Below, piece by piece: positions 46,071-54,622 of a stretch of 64,000 nucleotides of DNA. A program made the translations under genes and the position numbers. This DNA is from Qipengyuania sp. HL-TH1. GTDB taxonomy: Bacteria; Pseudomonadota; Alphaproteobacteria; Sphingomonadales; Sphingomonadaceae. The notes beneath the pieces are model-generated. The model did no database searches and was not told where the DNA came from. It saw only the letters and a program-made list of their open reading frames with translations. The stretch covers positions 124,001 to 188,000 of the forward strand of contig NZ_CP142675.1 of NCBI RefSeq assembly GCF_036365825.1, in the 5' to 3' direction. Each line of letters opens with the position of its first letter. Position 1 is the first letter of the stretch.

Positions 46071-47396
46071 GTGCAGATCAATCGTCGAGGATTCATGGGC
46101 GCGACCGGCGCGGCCTTCAGCGGATTGCTGCTGAACGGGTGCGCGGGCCGGACCGGCTCGGCGATGACGGCACCCGCCGCTTTTGCAGATTACGGACCGC
46201 TGGTACCCGATCCGGCGGGAATGCTCGACCTGCCCCGCGGGTTTACCTACCGGCTGCTGTCGAGCCTGGGCGATGCCATGGCCGATGGCGGGGCGGTACC
46301 CGACAAGGCGGATGGCATGGGCTGCCTGCCGCTTGGCGGCGATGAGATCGTCCTTATCCGCAACCATGAACTCGTCCCGGGTGATGATGCGGGCGGCCCG
46401 CTCGTCCATGGCTATGGCTCGCGCAACGGATCGATCGTTCCCGGCGGCACGACCAATCTGGTGCTCGATGCGCGCACGCTCGAAGTGAAGCGCGAATTCC
46501 GCACGCTGGCGGGCACGATCCGCAATTGTTCGGGGGGCATTACCCCATGGGGCAGCTGGCTGACCTGCGAGGAAGCGCCGACCGGCCCGGGACAGCGCTA
46601 TGGCGACGGGCTCGCGCTCGATCATGGCTGGGTGTTCGAAGTCCCGGCAGCTGCGACGGGGCTGGTTGACGCGGTGCCGCTGAAGGCGATGGGCCGGTTC
46701 AACCACGAAGCCGCCTGCGTCGATCCGGCAACAGGTGTCATCTACCTGACCGAGGATCGCGGCGACAGCGTGCTTTATCGGTTTGTTCCCAAGACGCCCG
46801 GACGTCTGCACGACGGCGGACAGCTGCAGGCCATGGTTGTCGATGGCCTTGCGGATACGCGCAATTGGTCGGCGCCCGATATGCCCGTCGGTGCGAGCTA
46901 TCCGGTGCGCTGGATCGATTGCGACGATGTCGAAGCGCCCGCGGATGATTTGCGCCACCGCTCGGCCGCGCGCGGCGCCGCGCTGATCGCCCGGGGCGAG
47001 GGTATCCACATGGGCATGGATGAACTGTTCATCTGCTCGACCAATGGCGGGCAGCGCAAGCTCGGCCAGATCTTCAAGCTCGTCCCGGGGCGGGGCGGAA
47101 GCCATGACATGATCGAACTGTTCTTCGAGAGCGAGAGCGAGGACCAGCTCAATTATGGCGACAACCTCACCGTCGGCCCCAATGGCCACCTGATCGTCTG
47201 CGAAGACCAGTATACCGATGTCGTGGACAACCATTTGCGCGGCATCACGCCCGATGGCCGGGCCTATACGTTCGGCAGCCTGCGGATGCAGACCGAACTA
47301 GCTGGCGGGTGTTTCTCGCCCGACGGCAAATGGTTCTTCGTCAACGCCTATTCGCCCACCCGCACGCTGGCGATCACGGGCCCCTGGGCCGTCTGA
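46071..47396 (+). CDS. PhoX-like (DUF839) exported protein
   Basis: 441 residues. The GTG start at 46071 follows GAGGAGAAG and begins a twin-arginine signal (INRRGFMGATGAAFSG) with a Cys in LLLNGC that may be lipidated. The body matches the DUF839/PhoX beta-propeller family: NCSGGITPWGSWLTCEE, GRFNHEAACVDPATGVIYLTEDRGDSVLYRFVP and FSPDGKWFFVNAYSPTRTLAI. PhoX enzymes are calcium/iron alkaline phosphatases; whether this one is a phosphatase is not certain. Stands alone between the adhesin and a convergent ABC-F gene. Confidence 0.85.
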   Translation: MQINRRGFMGATGAAFSGLLLNGCAGRTGSAMTAPAAFADYGPLVPDPAGMLDLPRGFTYRLLSSLGDAMADGGAVPDKADGMGCLPLGGDEIVLIRNHELVPGDDAGGPLVHGYGSRNGSIVPGGTTNLVLDARTLEVKREFRTLAGTIRNCSGGITPWGSWLTCEEAPTGPGQRYGDGLALDHGWVFEVPAAATGLVDAVPLKAMGRFNHEAACVDPATGVIYLTEDRGDSVLYRFVPKTPGRLHDGGQLQAMVVDGLADTRNWSAPDMPVGASYPVRWIDCDDVEAPADDLRHRSAARGAALIARGEGIHMGMDELFICSTNGGQRKLGQIFKLVPGRGGSHDMIELFFESESEDQLNYGDNLTVGPNGHLIVCEDQYTDVVDNHLRGITPDGRAYTFGSLRMQTELAGGCFSPDGKWFFVNAYSPTRTLAITGPWAV

Positions 47397-47457
47397 GCGG
47401 GCTGCTCAGCGGTAGCGAAGAGGGCTGAGAGACTGTTGTCGGGACCGCAACGGCAAC

Positions 47458-49311
47458 CTAACCGCGTTCCGCAGCCTCTAGCGCGGCACCGGCGGCCAGC
47501 CATTTCTCCTCGGTCGCGGCCAGCGTATCGGCGGCCTCGGCGCGAGCGGTGAGCAGGTCCTGCATCTTCGCGCCGTCCTGCGTGTGGTCGAGGATCAGCC
47601 GGTCGAGCTTTTCCAACTCGGCGGTGAGCCGCGCCATCGCCTCTTCCGACTTGGTCAGGTCCGCCTTGGCCGAGCGGGCCTGCGCCGCCGTGTCCGCGCT
47701 ATTGGACCCGCGTTTCTTGCCTGCCCCGCCGCGCCGGTTTTCCTTCGGTTTGCGGCCGAGGACGAAGTCGATGTAATCCTGCATGCTGCCGGCATATTCG
47801 CGCGCCGTGCCTTCATCGACCAGCACCAGCCGGTCGGCGGTCAGTTCGACCATGTGGCGATCATGGCTGATCAGGATGACCGCGCCGGAATAGTCGTTGA
47901 GCGCCTGGATCAGCGCCTCGCGCGCATCGACATCGAGATGGTTGGTCGGTTCGTCGAGGATCAGGAGGTGCGGCGCATCGCGCGTGATCAGCGCCAGTGC
48001 CAGCCGCGCCCGTTCCCCGCCGGACAATTTGTCCACGCGGGTCTGCGCGCGCGAACCTGAAAAGCCGAAGCGGCCCAACTGCGCGCGTACTGCGCCCTGC
48101 GCCGCGCCTTCCATCGCGCGGTTCATGAGGTCGAGCGGCGTGTCTTCGCCGGCCAGTTCCTCGACCTGATACTGCGTGAAATAGCCCACTTTCAGCCGCC
48201 CGGGCGCGCTGACCTCGCCCTCTGCGGGCGCAAGTTGCGATGCGAGGAGCCGCGCCAGCGTCGTCTTGCCATTGCCGTTGCGGCCAAGCAGCGCGATCCG
48301 GTCGTCCGCCTCGATGCGGAAATTGAGCCGCCGCAGGATGGGCGGCGCTTCGCCATAGCCCACTGCCGCCTGCTCGAGCGTGATCATCGGCGAACGCAGC
48401 TCTTCGGGATCGGGAAAGTCGAAGCTCAGCGAGGGGTCTTCCATCAGCGCCGCGATCGGCTGCATCCGCGCCAGCATCTTGGCGCGCGATTGCGCCTGCT
48501 TGGCGGTGGAGGCACGCGCGCTGTTGCGGGCGACGTAATCCTGCAGCCGGGCGCGCTGCGCATCCTGTGAGGCCTTTGCCGCCGCCAGTTGCGCGGCGCG
48601 TTCGGCGCGCTGCTTCTCGAACGCATCGTAGCCACCCGAATACAGCGTCAGCTGGCCGCCCTGCAGGTGCAGGATGTGATCGACCACCTTGTTCAGCAGG
48701 TCGCGCTCATGGCTGATGACCACCAAAGTCGCGGGATAGGAGCGGAGGAAATTCTCGAGCCACAGCGTCGCTTCCAGATCAAGGTGGTTCGACGGTTCGT
48801 CGAGCAGCAGGATTTCCGGCTCGGAAAACAGCAGCGCGCCCAGCGCGATGCGCATCTTCCACCCGCCGGAAAAGCTTTCGACCGGGCGCTGCTGCATCTC
48901 TTCGTCGAAGCCCAGACCGTTGAGGATCTTGGCCGCGCGGGCAGGCGCGCTGTAGGCATCGATCGCCAGCAGGCGGTCATGCACATCGCCCATCCGGTCC
49001 ATGTCGGTGCAGGTTTCCAGCTCGGCCAGCAGTTCGGCGCGTTCGGTGGCCGACGCCAGCACGACTTCCTCGGGTGTCATCGTGCCGCTGGGCGCTTCCT
49101 GCGCGATATAGCCGATCCGCGCGCGCGACGGTTTGGTGATGTCCCCGTCATCGGGTTCGATCTCGCCGATCAGCGCCTTCATCAGCGTCGACTTGCCCGC
49201 GCCATTGCGGCCGATCAGCCCGACGCGTGCGCCGACCGGCACCGTCGCACTGGCGCGTTCGAGAATGGTCCGGCCGCCAAGCCGCACTGTGACACCGTCG
49301 ATGGTAAGCAT
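47458..49311 (-). CDS. ABC-F family ATPase
   Basis: 617 residues with two ABC ATPase cassettes and no membrane domain. The first Walker A is GRNGAGKST with signature FSGGWKMR; the second Walker A is GRNGNGKTT with signature LSGGERARLAL. A linker with basic and coiled character (QRAERAAQLAAAKASQDAQRARLQDY) and a coiled C-terminus (about 550-615) fit the Uup/YheS-type ABC-F proteins that act on ribosomes. The ATG at 49311 (MLTIDGVTVRLGG) is preferred to 49347. Confidence 0.93.
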   Translation of the reverse strand: MLTIDGVTVRLGGRTILERASATVPVGARVGLIGRNGAGKSTLMKALIGEIEPDDGDITKPSRARIGYIAQEAPSGTMTPEEVVLASATERAELLAELETCTDMDRMGDVHDRLLAIDAYSAPARAAKILNGLGFDEEMQQRPVESFSGGWKMRIALGALLFSEPEILLLDEPSNHLDLEATLWLENFLRSYPATLVVISHERDLLNKVVDHILHLQGGQLTLYSGGYDAFEKQRAERAAQLAAAKASQDAQRARLQDYVARNSARASTAKQAQSRAKMLARMQPIAALMEDPSLSFDFPDPEELRSPMITLEQAAVGYGEAPPILRRLNFRIEADDRIALLGRNGNGKTTLARLLASQLAPAEGEVSAPGRLKVGYFTQYQVEELAGEDTPLDLMNRAMEGAAQGAVRAQLGRFGFSGSRAQTRVDKLSGGERARLALALITRDAPHLLILDEPTNHLDVDAREALIQALNDYSGAVILISHDRHMVELTADRLVLVDEGTAREYAGSMQDYIDFVLGRKPKENRRGGAGKKRGSNSADTAAQARSAKADLTKSEEAMARLTAELEKLDRLILDHTQDGAKMQDLLTARAEAADTLAATEEKWLAAGAALEAAERG

Positions 49312-49402
49312 GCGCGGCCCCTTAACAGCCAATTGCGCTGTGCCCAAAGGAAATAGGGGGCGGAGAGTATGCAGCCCGCGCCCGGTGCGCTAGCGCGGGA
49401 AA

Positions 49403-49663
49403 ATGGAGATGCAGGATCTGTTGCAGCGCTATTTCGGAACACCCGATCTGGCCAAGGTCGACCCGGTCGCATTGCCCGCCGGGATCGATCGCATGCGCGT
49501 CGATTTCGGGCTCGAGCGCGACAGCGGCCGACGCTTTGCGCTGTGGACGCTACTCTACATGCTCGACGCCGCTCCCGATCTGGATGTCGCGTTCGAGGAC
49601 CCGGCCGAGCGCGAGGCGGCGCGCAATATCATGGATATGATCGCCAGCGCCTCACCACCCTGA
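49403..49663 (+). CDS. Small hypothetical protein, 86 aa
   Basis: Opens MEMQDLLQRYFGTPDLAKVDP and contains RRFALWTLLYMLDAAPDLDVAFEDPAEREAARNIMDM. It is predicted mainly helical and acidic with no signal or membrane segment. It is divergent from the ABC-F gene and convergent with the activator gene. Composition and codon use look like a real gene of this genome, but I do not recognise the family. ATG at 49409 is an alternative start. Confidence 0.65.
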   Translation: MEMQDLLQRYFGTPDLAKVDPVALPAGIDRMRVDFGLERDSGRRFALWTLLYMLDAAPDLDVAFEDPAEREAARNIMDMIASASPP

Positions 49664-49684
49664 CGCGGGGATCAGGCGATGCGC

Positions 49685-51100
49685 CTAGCCGGATTGGACG
49701 CGCTGCTTTTCCAGTTTCCGGTAGATCGTCGACGGGTTGACCGCCAATTCCTTGGCGGCGCGGGTGACATTGCCGCCGTGTCGCTTGAGTGCCGCCTCGA
49801 TCGCGAGGTGCTCGATCTGGGCCAGGGTCATGCCCTCGAAGGCCAGTTCGGTGTGCGGGATGACGGGTGACGGCGCGGGCGTGCCCGAAGGCTCGGTAAA
49901 GGCAGGCTTGAACGAGGGGGGCGGCAAGGTTTCGGGCATCGCAGCCGGGCCGCTGGGAATCGAGATCTCGATCTGATCGCCTTCGCCGATCACCACCGAC
50001 CGCCGCAGGGCGTTCTGCAGCTCGCGCACATTGCCCGGCCAGGAATGGGCGCGGATTTTCGCCCGGCTCGCCGCGCTGAGCTGGAGCCCGGGGCGGCGTT
50101 CTTCCTGCGCGATCGATTCGGTCAGCCGGTCGGCCAGTAGGACGATGTCGTCGCCGCGATCTCGGAGCGGAGGCAGGTGGATCGGGATGACATTGAGGCG
50201 ATAGAGCAGGTCTTCGCGAAAGCGCCCCTCGGCGACTTCGCGCAAGGGATCGCGATTGGTGGCGCAGACTATGCGCACATCGACGGGTTCGGCTTGGGCC
50301 GATCCGACCCGCTGGATCATCCCCGTCTGGATGAACCGTAGCAATTTGACCTGGAGCTTGAGCTCCATCTCGCAAATCTCGTCGAGGAACAGCGTTCCGC
50401 CATCCGCAGCCTTGGCCGCGCCGATCCGGTTCTCGATCGCTCCGGTGAAGGCGCCTTTGACATGGCCGAACAGCTCGCTCTCGAGCAGGTTTTCGGGAAT
50501 GGCACCGCAATTGATCGCGACGAAAGCCTTGTTCCGGCGGCGCGATTCCGCGTGCAGCGCCTCGGCGGTCACTTCCTTGCCCGTCCCGCTTTCGCCGGTG
50601 ACGAAGACGCTCGCGCGCGAATCGGCGACCTGTTCGATCGTGCGGAACACGGCGCGCATGACGGGCGACTGGCCGATAAAGCCATGGAAGCGTGTGCCGT
50701 CCTCGACCGGCTTGATGACGGCCTTTGCCGGTGCGGTTTTCGATTGTTCGACCGCGGCCCGGATCGTCGCCAGCAGGCGGGTCCCCGCAACCGGCTTGAC
50801 GAGGAAATCGAAGGCGCCGAGCCGCATGGCGGCGATCGCGCGCGACAGCGAACCATCGGCAGTGATGACGACAAAGGCGGGTGACGTCTCGTCGCGTTGC
50901 TCGAGCAGCGAGAGACCATCCCCGTCGGGCAGTTGCAGATCGAGCAGTGCAGCCGAAAACCGCGTGTTCGCCAGCGCATCGCGCGCTTCGGCAAGTGTGG
51001 CGGCAAGCGCCACTTCGTACCCCGCCTCTTCCAATTGGGCGGCAAAGCCGAGGGCGAGCGAGGCGCTGTCCTCGATGATCAGAATGGCGGGTTTCGACAT
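49685..51100 (-). CDS. Sigma-54-dependent response regulator (LuxO/NtrC-like)
   Basis: 471 residues: receiver (about 5-120, phospho-acceptor Asp54 in ALLDLQLPDG), AAA+ domain (about 140-375) with Walker A GESGTGKE and the sigma-54-contact loop GAFTGA, and a C-terminal Fis-type helix-turn-helix (NVTRAAKELAVNPSTIYRKLEKQ). It would activate RNA polymerase-sigma-54 from upstream sites when phosphorylated. It lies 2 bp after the H-NOX gene in one operon. The overall architecture equals LuxO. Seven LuxO-like boxes lie in three nearby promoter regions, including its own. Confidence 0.93.
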   Translation of the reverse strand: MSKPAILIIEDSASLALGFAAQLEEAGYEVALAATLAEARDALANTRFSAALLDLQLPDGDGLSLLEQRDETSPAFVVITADGSLSRAIAAMRLGAFDFLVKPVAGTRLLATIRAAVEQSKTAPAKAVIKPVEDGTRFHGFIGQSPVMRAVFRTIEQVADSRASVFVTGESGTGKEVTAEALHAESRRRNKAFVAINCGAIPENLLESELFGHVKGAFTGAIENRIGAAKAADGGTLFLDEICEMELKLQVKLLRFIQTGMIQRVGSAQAEPVDVRIVCATNRDPLREVAEGRFREDLLYRLNVIPIHLPPLRDRGDDIVLLADRLTESIAQEERRPGLQLSAASRAKIRAHSWPGNVRELQNALRRSVVIGEGDQIEISIPSGPAAMPETLPPPSFKPAFTEPSGTPAPSPVIPHTELAFEGMTLAQIEHLAIEAALKRHGGNVTRAAKELAVNPSTIYRKLEKQRVQSG

Positions 51101-51102
51101 AA

Positions 51103-51636
51103 TTATCCCGTCAGTGCGAATTCGGCGCGCGAGCCATCGTCATTTGCGCCCACCCAGTTGAGCGCGCGGTGGTCGCCGAAATGGTTCATTGCGCCGGCCA
51201 CCAGCCCATGGGCGATATGCGCAAAGGGGCGGTGCGAGGCATATTCCACGCGCAATACGTCGCCTTCGTCATGGACGGTAACCTGCGGCGGCTGCGCATC
51301 GGGATAGAGGATCCTGACCTCTTCGTGGATGTGATCCCCGACATGCGACAGCAGTTCCTCTGCGCTGGCATAGCGGCCGACGATATCGCCATAGAGCACG
51401 GTGAAACGCTCGAAGAGAAAGGCGCCGAACTGGTGGCACAGATCGGCAAATTCGGCCCCCGTCTCGCGCGAGGCGGCTTCGACCACGCGGACGGCTTCCT
51501 GCCACGGATATTGGCCGACGCGGGTATAGGCACCGCCATGCGGGAGGCCGGCATCGGCCAACACCTTCTCGGCGAGTTCCGGCCCGCCGGCGCGATCGAG
51601 AAAACCGACCAGTTCCGAAAAGATAATGCCTTTCAC
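51103..51636 (-). CDS. H-NOX (heme nitric oxide/oxygen binding) domain protein
   Basis: 177-residue stand-alone H-NOX. The heme-propionate motif YxSxR is present as YASHR (132-136) and the proximal heme ligand is probably His104 in DHIHEEVRILYPDAQPP. H-NOX proteins bind NO (and sometimes O2) and modulate partner histidine kinases or cyclic-di-GMP enzymes; in Vibrio an H-NOX feeds a kinase that signals to LuxU/LuxO. The GTG start at 51636 follows CGGAG by 6 nt; the frame is open further upstream but without family similarity. First gene of an operon with the sigma-54 activator. Confidence 0.9.
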   Translation of the reverse strand: MKGIIFSELVGFLDRAGGPELAEKVLADAGLPHGGAYTRVGQYPWQEAVRVVEAASRETGAEFADLCHQFGAFLFERFTVLYGDIVGRYASAEELLSHVGDHIHEEVRILYPDAQPPQVTVHDEGDVLRVEYASHRPFAHIAHGLVAGAMNHFGDHRALNWVGANDDGSRAEFALTG

Positions 51637-51677
51637 CGTAATCTCCGAATGCTGTGCTGCGATGTGAGTGCATCGAT

Positions 51678-51691
51678 GCAAAGGCTGTGCC
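51678..51691 (-). promoter_or_regulatory. Sigma-54 promoter of the H-NOX/activator operon
   Basis: On the minus strand the sequence CCGGCACAGCCTTTGCATC has GG at 51691-51690 and GC at 51679-51678 with exactly 10 bp between, matching the -24/-12 consensus (TGGCAC-N5-TTGCA). Transcription would start near 51666, giving a leader of about 30 nt before the GTG. Confidence 0.7.
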
Positions 51692-51754
51692 GGAATGAGG
51701 ACAGGCGTATCGGGCGATGACGGCGTCATGATTGCCGTAATATGCAGCATTCCC

Positions 51755-51789
51755 TTGCAATTTGCAAAAGTCACTCTCGCATATTGCAA
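51755..51789. promoter_or_regulatory. Two LuxO-type enhancer boxes upstream of H-NOX
   Basis: TTGCA-ATT-TGCAA at 51755-51767 is a perfect match to the TTGCA-N3-TGCAA type box. TCGCA-TAT-TGCAA at 51777-51789 is a near match. Centres are 22 bp apart, two helical turns, and lie about 95-117 bp upstream of the predicted start point, a normal distance for a sigma-54 activator. These imply autoregulation of the operon. Confidence 0.7.
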
Positions 51790-51922
51790 CGATGTTTTGG
51801 CGATCTGGCTGTTCTGGAGGGTTCGCGATGCAGCACATCGCTTGATCCTCGCGGCGCTTTGCGCTTTGGCGGGCGCCGAGTGCATGACAGCCTCTTGGCT
51901 GACCGGGTAATCCGAAAGATTT

Positions 51923-51956
51923 GGTGGCCCGCACTGCGCTTGCAGTGCGGACCACC
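51923..51956 (-). terminator. Terminator of the hfaABD operon
   Basis: A 34-nt hairpin 10 bp after the hfaD stop. GGTGG and CCGCACTGC (51923-51937) pair with GCAGTGCGG and CCACC (51942-51956) around a GCTT loop with a single mismatch. On the minus strand AAATCTTT follows, a weak U tract. Confidence 0.8.
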
Positions 51957-51966
51957 CGGGGGGAAG

Positions 51967-52995
51967 CTATTCGACGTTGATGCTGACACTGTTGCCGATA
52001 GCGGCCGCGGTCGCGGCGGCGTTCGTGCTGGCCGCAATGTTGGCAGTGACCTTGGCGATCTGACCGGCACCGTTCCACTGGTTCAGGGAGCTGGAAACAT
52101 TGCCGGCAATACCGCTGTCGAGGCTGGTCAGGGCGTAGCTGTTGCCGATCGACGCCGCAGTCGCGGTGTAATCGACGGTGGATGCTATCATGCCCGTCAG
52201 ATCGGCGATCATCGTGCCGGAATTGCTCTGGGTTGCGGTCAGCTTGCTGCCGCCGGGCATTTCCACGGCCAGGGAATTGCCGATCGATGCTGCCGTGCTC
52301 GTGGCCTCGGCGACCATGTTCTGGATGGTAACCAGATTCGAAGTCTGACCGCCAAGATTGTTCTGATCGATCGCCAGGTCGAGGAGCGCGCCGTCGGCGT
52401 TGAACGATCCGGTGTTCCCGATCGAAGCGGCGGTGTCGGTCACTTCGCTGACGGCGTTATAGACGGTCGCAACCGAACTGGTGCCGTAGCCTTGGTTGAT
52501 CTGGGCCAGATCCGCCACGACATTCGCAGCCGCATCGAGCGCATAGCTGTTGCCGATGCTCGCCGCGGTTGCATTCACGCTGGCAACCGAGTTTGCCGTA
52601 GCGCTGAGGATTGAATCCTGAGTGGCGGAATTGGACTGGTCCGTGACATAATCGGCGGTCCGGGCCGTGGTGCCGACGAGACTTTCGAACGCGCTGACCA
52701 GTTCCGGGCCGCCAAGCGTCTCGAGGGCAGTCAGGATCGATCCGTCGAGCAGCTGGAAGTTGGTCCCGCCGGTCGAGCCTTCGAGCAGGCCGAGATAGAC
52801 GTCGAGCAGCTCGCCGCCGCCAACTTCGACGACGGCATCGAGAACCGACTGGTCACCGAGGAGCGCGCCCGTCGAAAGATCGACATCGACTGCAACCAGC
52901 GGGTCGGGTTCGGTCGGCAGCGAGACTTGTGCGGTTGCAGGGGCTGCGGCCATGGCGAGCAGGCCCGCCGTAGTCATCAGGTAAAACTTCGTCAT
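51967..52995 (-). CDS. hfaD: Repetitive secreted adhesin, HfaD-like
   Basis: 342 residues with a signal peptide (MTKFYLMTTAGLLAMAAAPATA). After about 110 residues come five repeats of about 45 residues. Each begins with a Q/N-rich segment (DQSNS, INQGYG, DQNNLG, TQSNSG, NQWNGA) and ends TAASIGNS or close (IGN at 147, 192, 238, 283, 333). The pattern suggests a stacked beta-solenoid or curli-like amyloid fold. The position after a CsgG-type pore gene and an HfaA-like gene matches Caulobacter hfaABD, whose products anchor the holdfast. Identity as HfaD rests mainly on position. Confidence 0.7.
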   Translation of the reverse strand: MTKFYLMTTAGLLAMAAAPATAQVSLPTEPDPLVAVDVDLSTGALLGDQSVLDAVVEVGGGELLDVYLGLLEGSTGGTNFQLLDGSILTALETLGGPELVSAFESLVGTTARTADYVTDQSNSATQDSILSATANSVASVNATAASIGNSYALDAAANVVADLAQINQGYGTSSVATVYNAVSEVTDTAASIGNTGSFNADGALLDLAIDQNNLGGQTSNLVTIQNMVAEATSTAASIGNSLAVEMPGGSKLTATQSNSGTMIADLTGMIASTVDYTATAASIGNSYALTSLDSGIAGNVSSSLNQWNGAGQIAKVTANIAASTNAAATAAAIGNSVSINVE

Positions 52996-52997
52996 TT

Positions 52998-53879
52998 TCA
53001 GTCTCCTTCAAATTGAGTTTGCGGGCTCGCCGCTTGTTCTACGGCGTAGCTCACCGATTGAACGTTGGTTGGACAGCGGGGCGCGTCGGCGCCCCTTTGT
53101 TCGCGCATCAGGTCAATCACCGCCTTTTCGATGATCGCCCTGATCGCTCCATGCACCGGCTCCTGGCGGCGGCGTCCGACGCCGAGATCCAGGGTGGTAT
53201 TGCCGATGAATTCGAAGATTCCGGCGCGGATTTCGCGGCCGCGGATTTGCTTTTGCAGGCTGGCGACGTTGACGACCCGCAGGCTGCGCGCATCGATCAG
53301 GCGGAGGTCCACACCGACCGACATGACATAGGAACGGGCTCCGCCGCCCACCGGCCCGATCGAGGCTTCGGCCACGTCGCTGCGAATATTGAAATCCAGT
53401 TCGGTGATGCCGCCCAGGACAATCAGATCGGCTTCCGCGATTGACCCCGAATAAATCCGGCGATAGTCGTCGGTCGGCTGGCCGTCCGGGCCGAGCAGCT
53501 TGCTGTTGGCGTAATCGAGTTCCTGCAAGGCAATCCGCAGATCCAGTCTCTCGGCAAGCGGGAAGCCTGCCTTGGCCAGCGCGGAAATCACCATGAGCGC
53601 TGCCCCTTGGGGAGCGACCGAGCCGTTCAGCCCGTCAAGCCGCCCGGTGTAATCGGCAACTTCGCCCACTGCGATCCGCGGCTGTGCGATGGCGCTTGTG
53701 TGCGAAGCCATGCAGCGCAGAATGCCCGAATAGGCGGTGTCCCCATCGGTAACGCGCGCGCCGCTGAGGGGCGTGATCCGCTGGGGCGGCGTGTCGGCAA
53801 AGCTTGCGCATCCCCCCAGGGTCAGGCCGGTCGCTGCCAGAGCGATAGCCCGATGAACGAGTTTCTTTCCCCCGATCAT
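52998..53879 (-). CDS. hfaB: HfaB, CsgG-family outer-membrane lipoprotein
   Basis: 293 residues. Lipoprotein signal with lipobox LGGC (Cys24 in TLGGCASFADTPP). The body matches the CsgG/HfaB family: PRIAVGEVADYTGRLDG, ADLIVLGGITELDFNIRSD, GGGARSYVMSVGVDLRLIDARSLRVV and a C-terminal helix. CsgG forms the nonameric curli export pore; HfaB is the Caulobacter equivalent needed to place HfaA and HfaD on the surface. GGAGGG and AAGG precede the ATG at 53879; the frame upstream to 53924 overlaps hfaA. 2 bp before hfaD. Confidence 0.88.
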   Translation of the reverse strand: MIGGKKLVHRAIALAATGLTLGGCASFADTPPQRITPLSGARVTDGDTAYSGILRCMASHTSAIAQPRIAVGEVADYTGRLDGLNGSVAPQGAALMVISALAKAGFPLAERLDLRIALQELDYANSKLLGPDGQPTDDYRRIYSGSIAEADLIVLGGITELDFNIRSDVAEASIGPVGGGARSYVMSVGVDLRLIDARSLRVVNVASLQKQIRGREIRAGIFEFIGNTTLDLGVGRRRQEPVHGAIRAIIEKAVIDLMREQRGADAPRCPTNVQSVSYAVEQAASPQTQFEGD

Positions 53880-53883
53880 AACC

Positions 53884-54216
53884 TTACCCTCCCTGTCCGA
53901 GCGAGGCAGGGCTGGCCGCGACAACGGCCTTCTGATTGCCCGAGCTGGCTTGACGCGCGTTCACGACAACCGTGTTGTTACTGCCGTGAACCGTGACGTT
54001 GACCATGTTGGCGATCGCAATCGCGCGGCTATCCTGGCGATGCCGCCGAGCGGGATTGGCCATCAGCCTGCTACCCTGTGAGGCGGAGCCCGAGATGATG
54101 ACGCGGTTGTGGTTGGCATCGCGCTCGAAGGACATCGGAGCGCTCTGCGGGCGGCCGGTGTCGGATGCCTGCGCGCCTGCCAGAGCTGCTGCGTTTGCGA
54201 GAACTAGAAAAAGCAT
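53884..54216 (-). CDS. hfaA: HfaA-like holdfast anchor protein
   Basis: 110 residues. Short signal peptide (MLFLVLANAAALAGAQA) and a beta-rich C-terminal segment NMVNVTVHGSNNTVVVNARQ with curli-like N/Q and V alternation. Size, composition and position before a CsgG-family gene match HfaA, a small amyloid-like surface protein of the Caulobacter holdfast anchor. GGGGA precedes the ATG at 54216. Preceded by a sigma-54-like promoter and enhancer boxes. Confidence 0.75.
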   Translation of the reverse strand: MLFLVLANAAALAGAQASDTGRPQSAPMSFERDANHNRVIISGSASQGSRLMANPARRHRQDSRAIAIANMVNVTVHGSNNTVVVNARQASSGNQKAVVAASPASLGQGG

Positions 54217-54251
54217 GTGTTGTCCCCATTCGAAGTGTTCGGGACTTTGCT

Positions 54252-54269
54252 TTTCACGACCCGTGCCAA
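54252..54269 (-). promoter_or_regulatory. Sigma-54-like promoter of hfaABD
   Basis: Minus-strand TTTGGCACGGGTCGTGAAA has a perfect -24 element (GG at 54267-54266) and the correct 10-bp spacing, but the -12 dinucleotide is GA (54255-54254) instead of GC. The same variant occurs at 56879. Start point would be near 54242, about 26 nt before hfaA. Confidence 0.6.
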
Positions 54270-54342
54270 AGTCTAAAATGATTGCGAATCATAGGCTTAA
54301 TGGCGGCGCCTCGGCGACTGATCGCATTCCGCACCTCAAGCT

Positions 54343-54385
54343 TTGCAAAATGCGAGAGGCATGCACCGCAGATTGCAAAACGCGC
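54343..54385. promoter_or_regulatory. Two LuxO-type enhancer boxes upstream of hfaA
   Basis: TTGCA-AAA-TGCGA (54343-54355) and TTGCA-AAA-CGCGC (54373-54385, degenerate right half). A further half-site TTGCA is at 54406. They lie about 100-140 bp upstream of the predicted hfaA start point. The rest of the gap to 54622, beyond the GT4 gene stop, shows only GC-rich sequence without a gene. Confidence 0.6.
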
Positions 54386-54622
54386 TTCGTGCCAACCGCC
54401 CGAAATTGCAGCCTGCCGGAGACACAGTCAGATTATCAGTTGATTGCCGCGATCGGCGCGGGGTTCCGGTTCCAGGCCACCCTTGTTCGATGAGCCCCGC
54501 GCCGATTCCAGCCGGGTGCGCGCCGCGCTTGGCCTTTTGCGTCGCCCCCAAAGGGAAACCGCCCCGCCCCCATCCGCATAGCGGAGGGAACGAGGCGGCC
54601 CTGCGGCACCTGGGGTCGCAAT

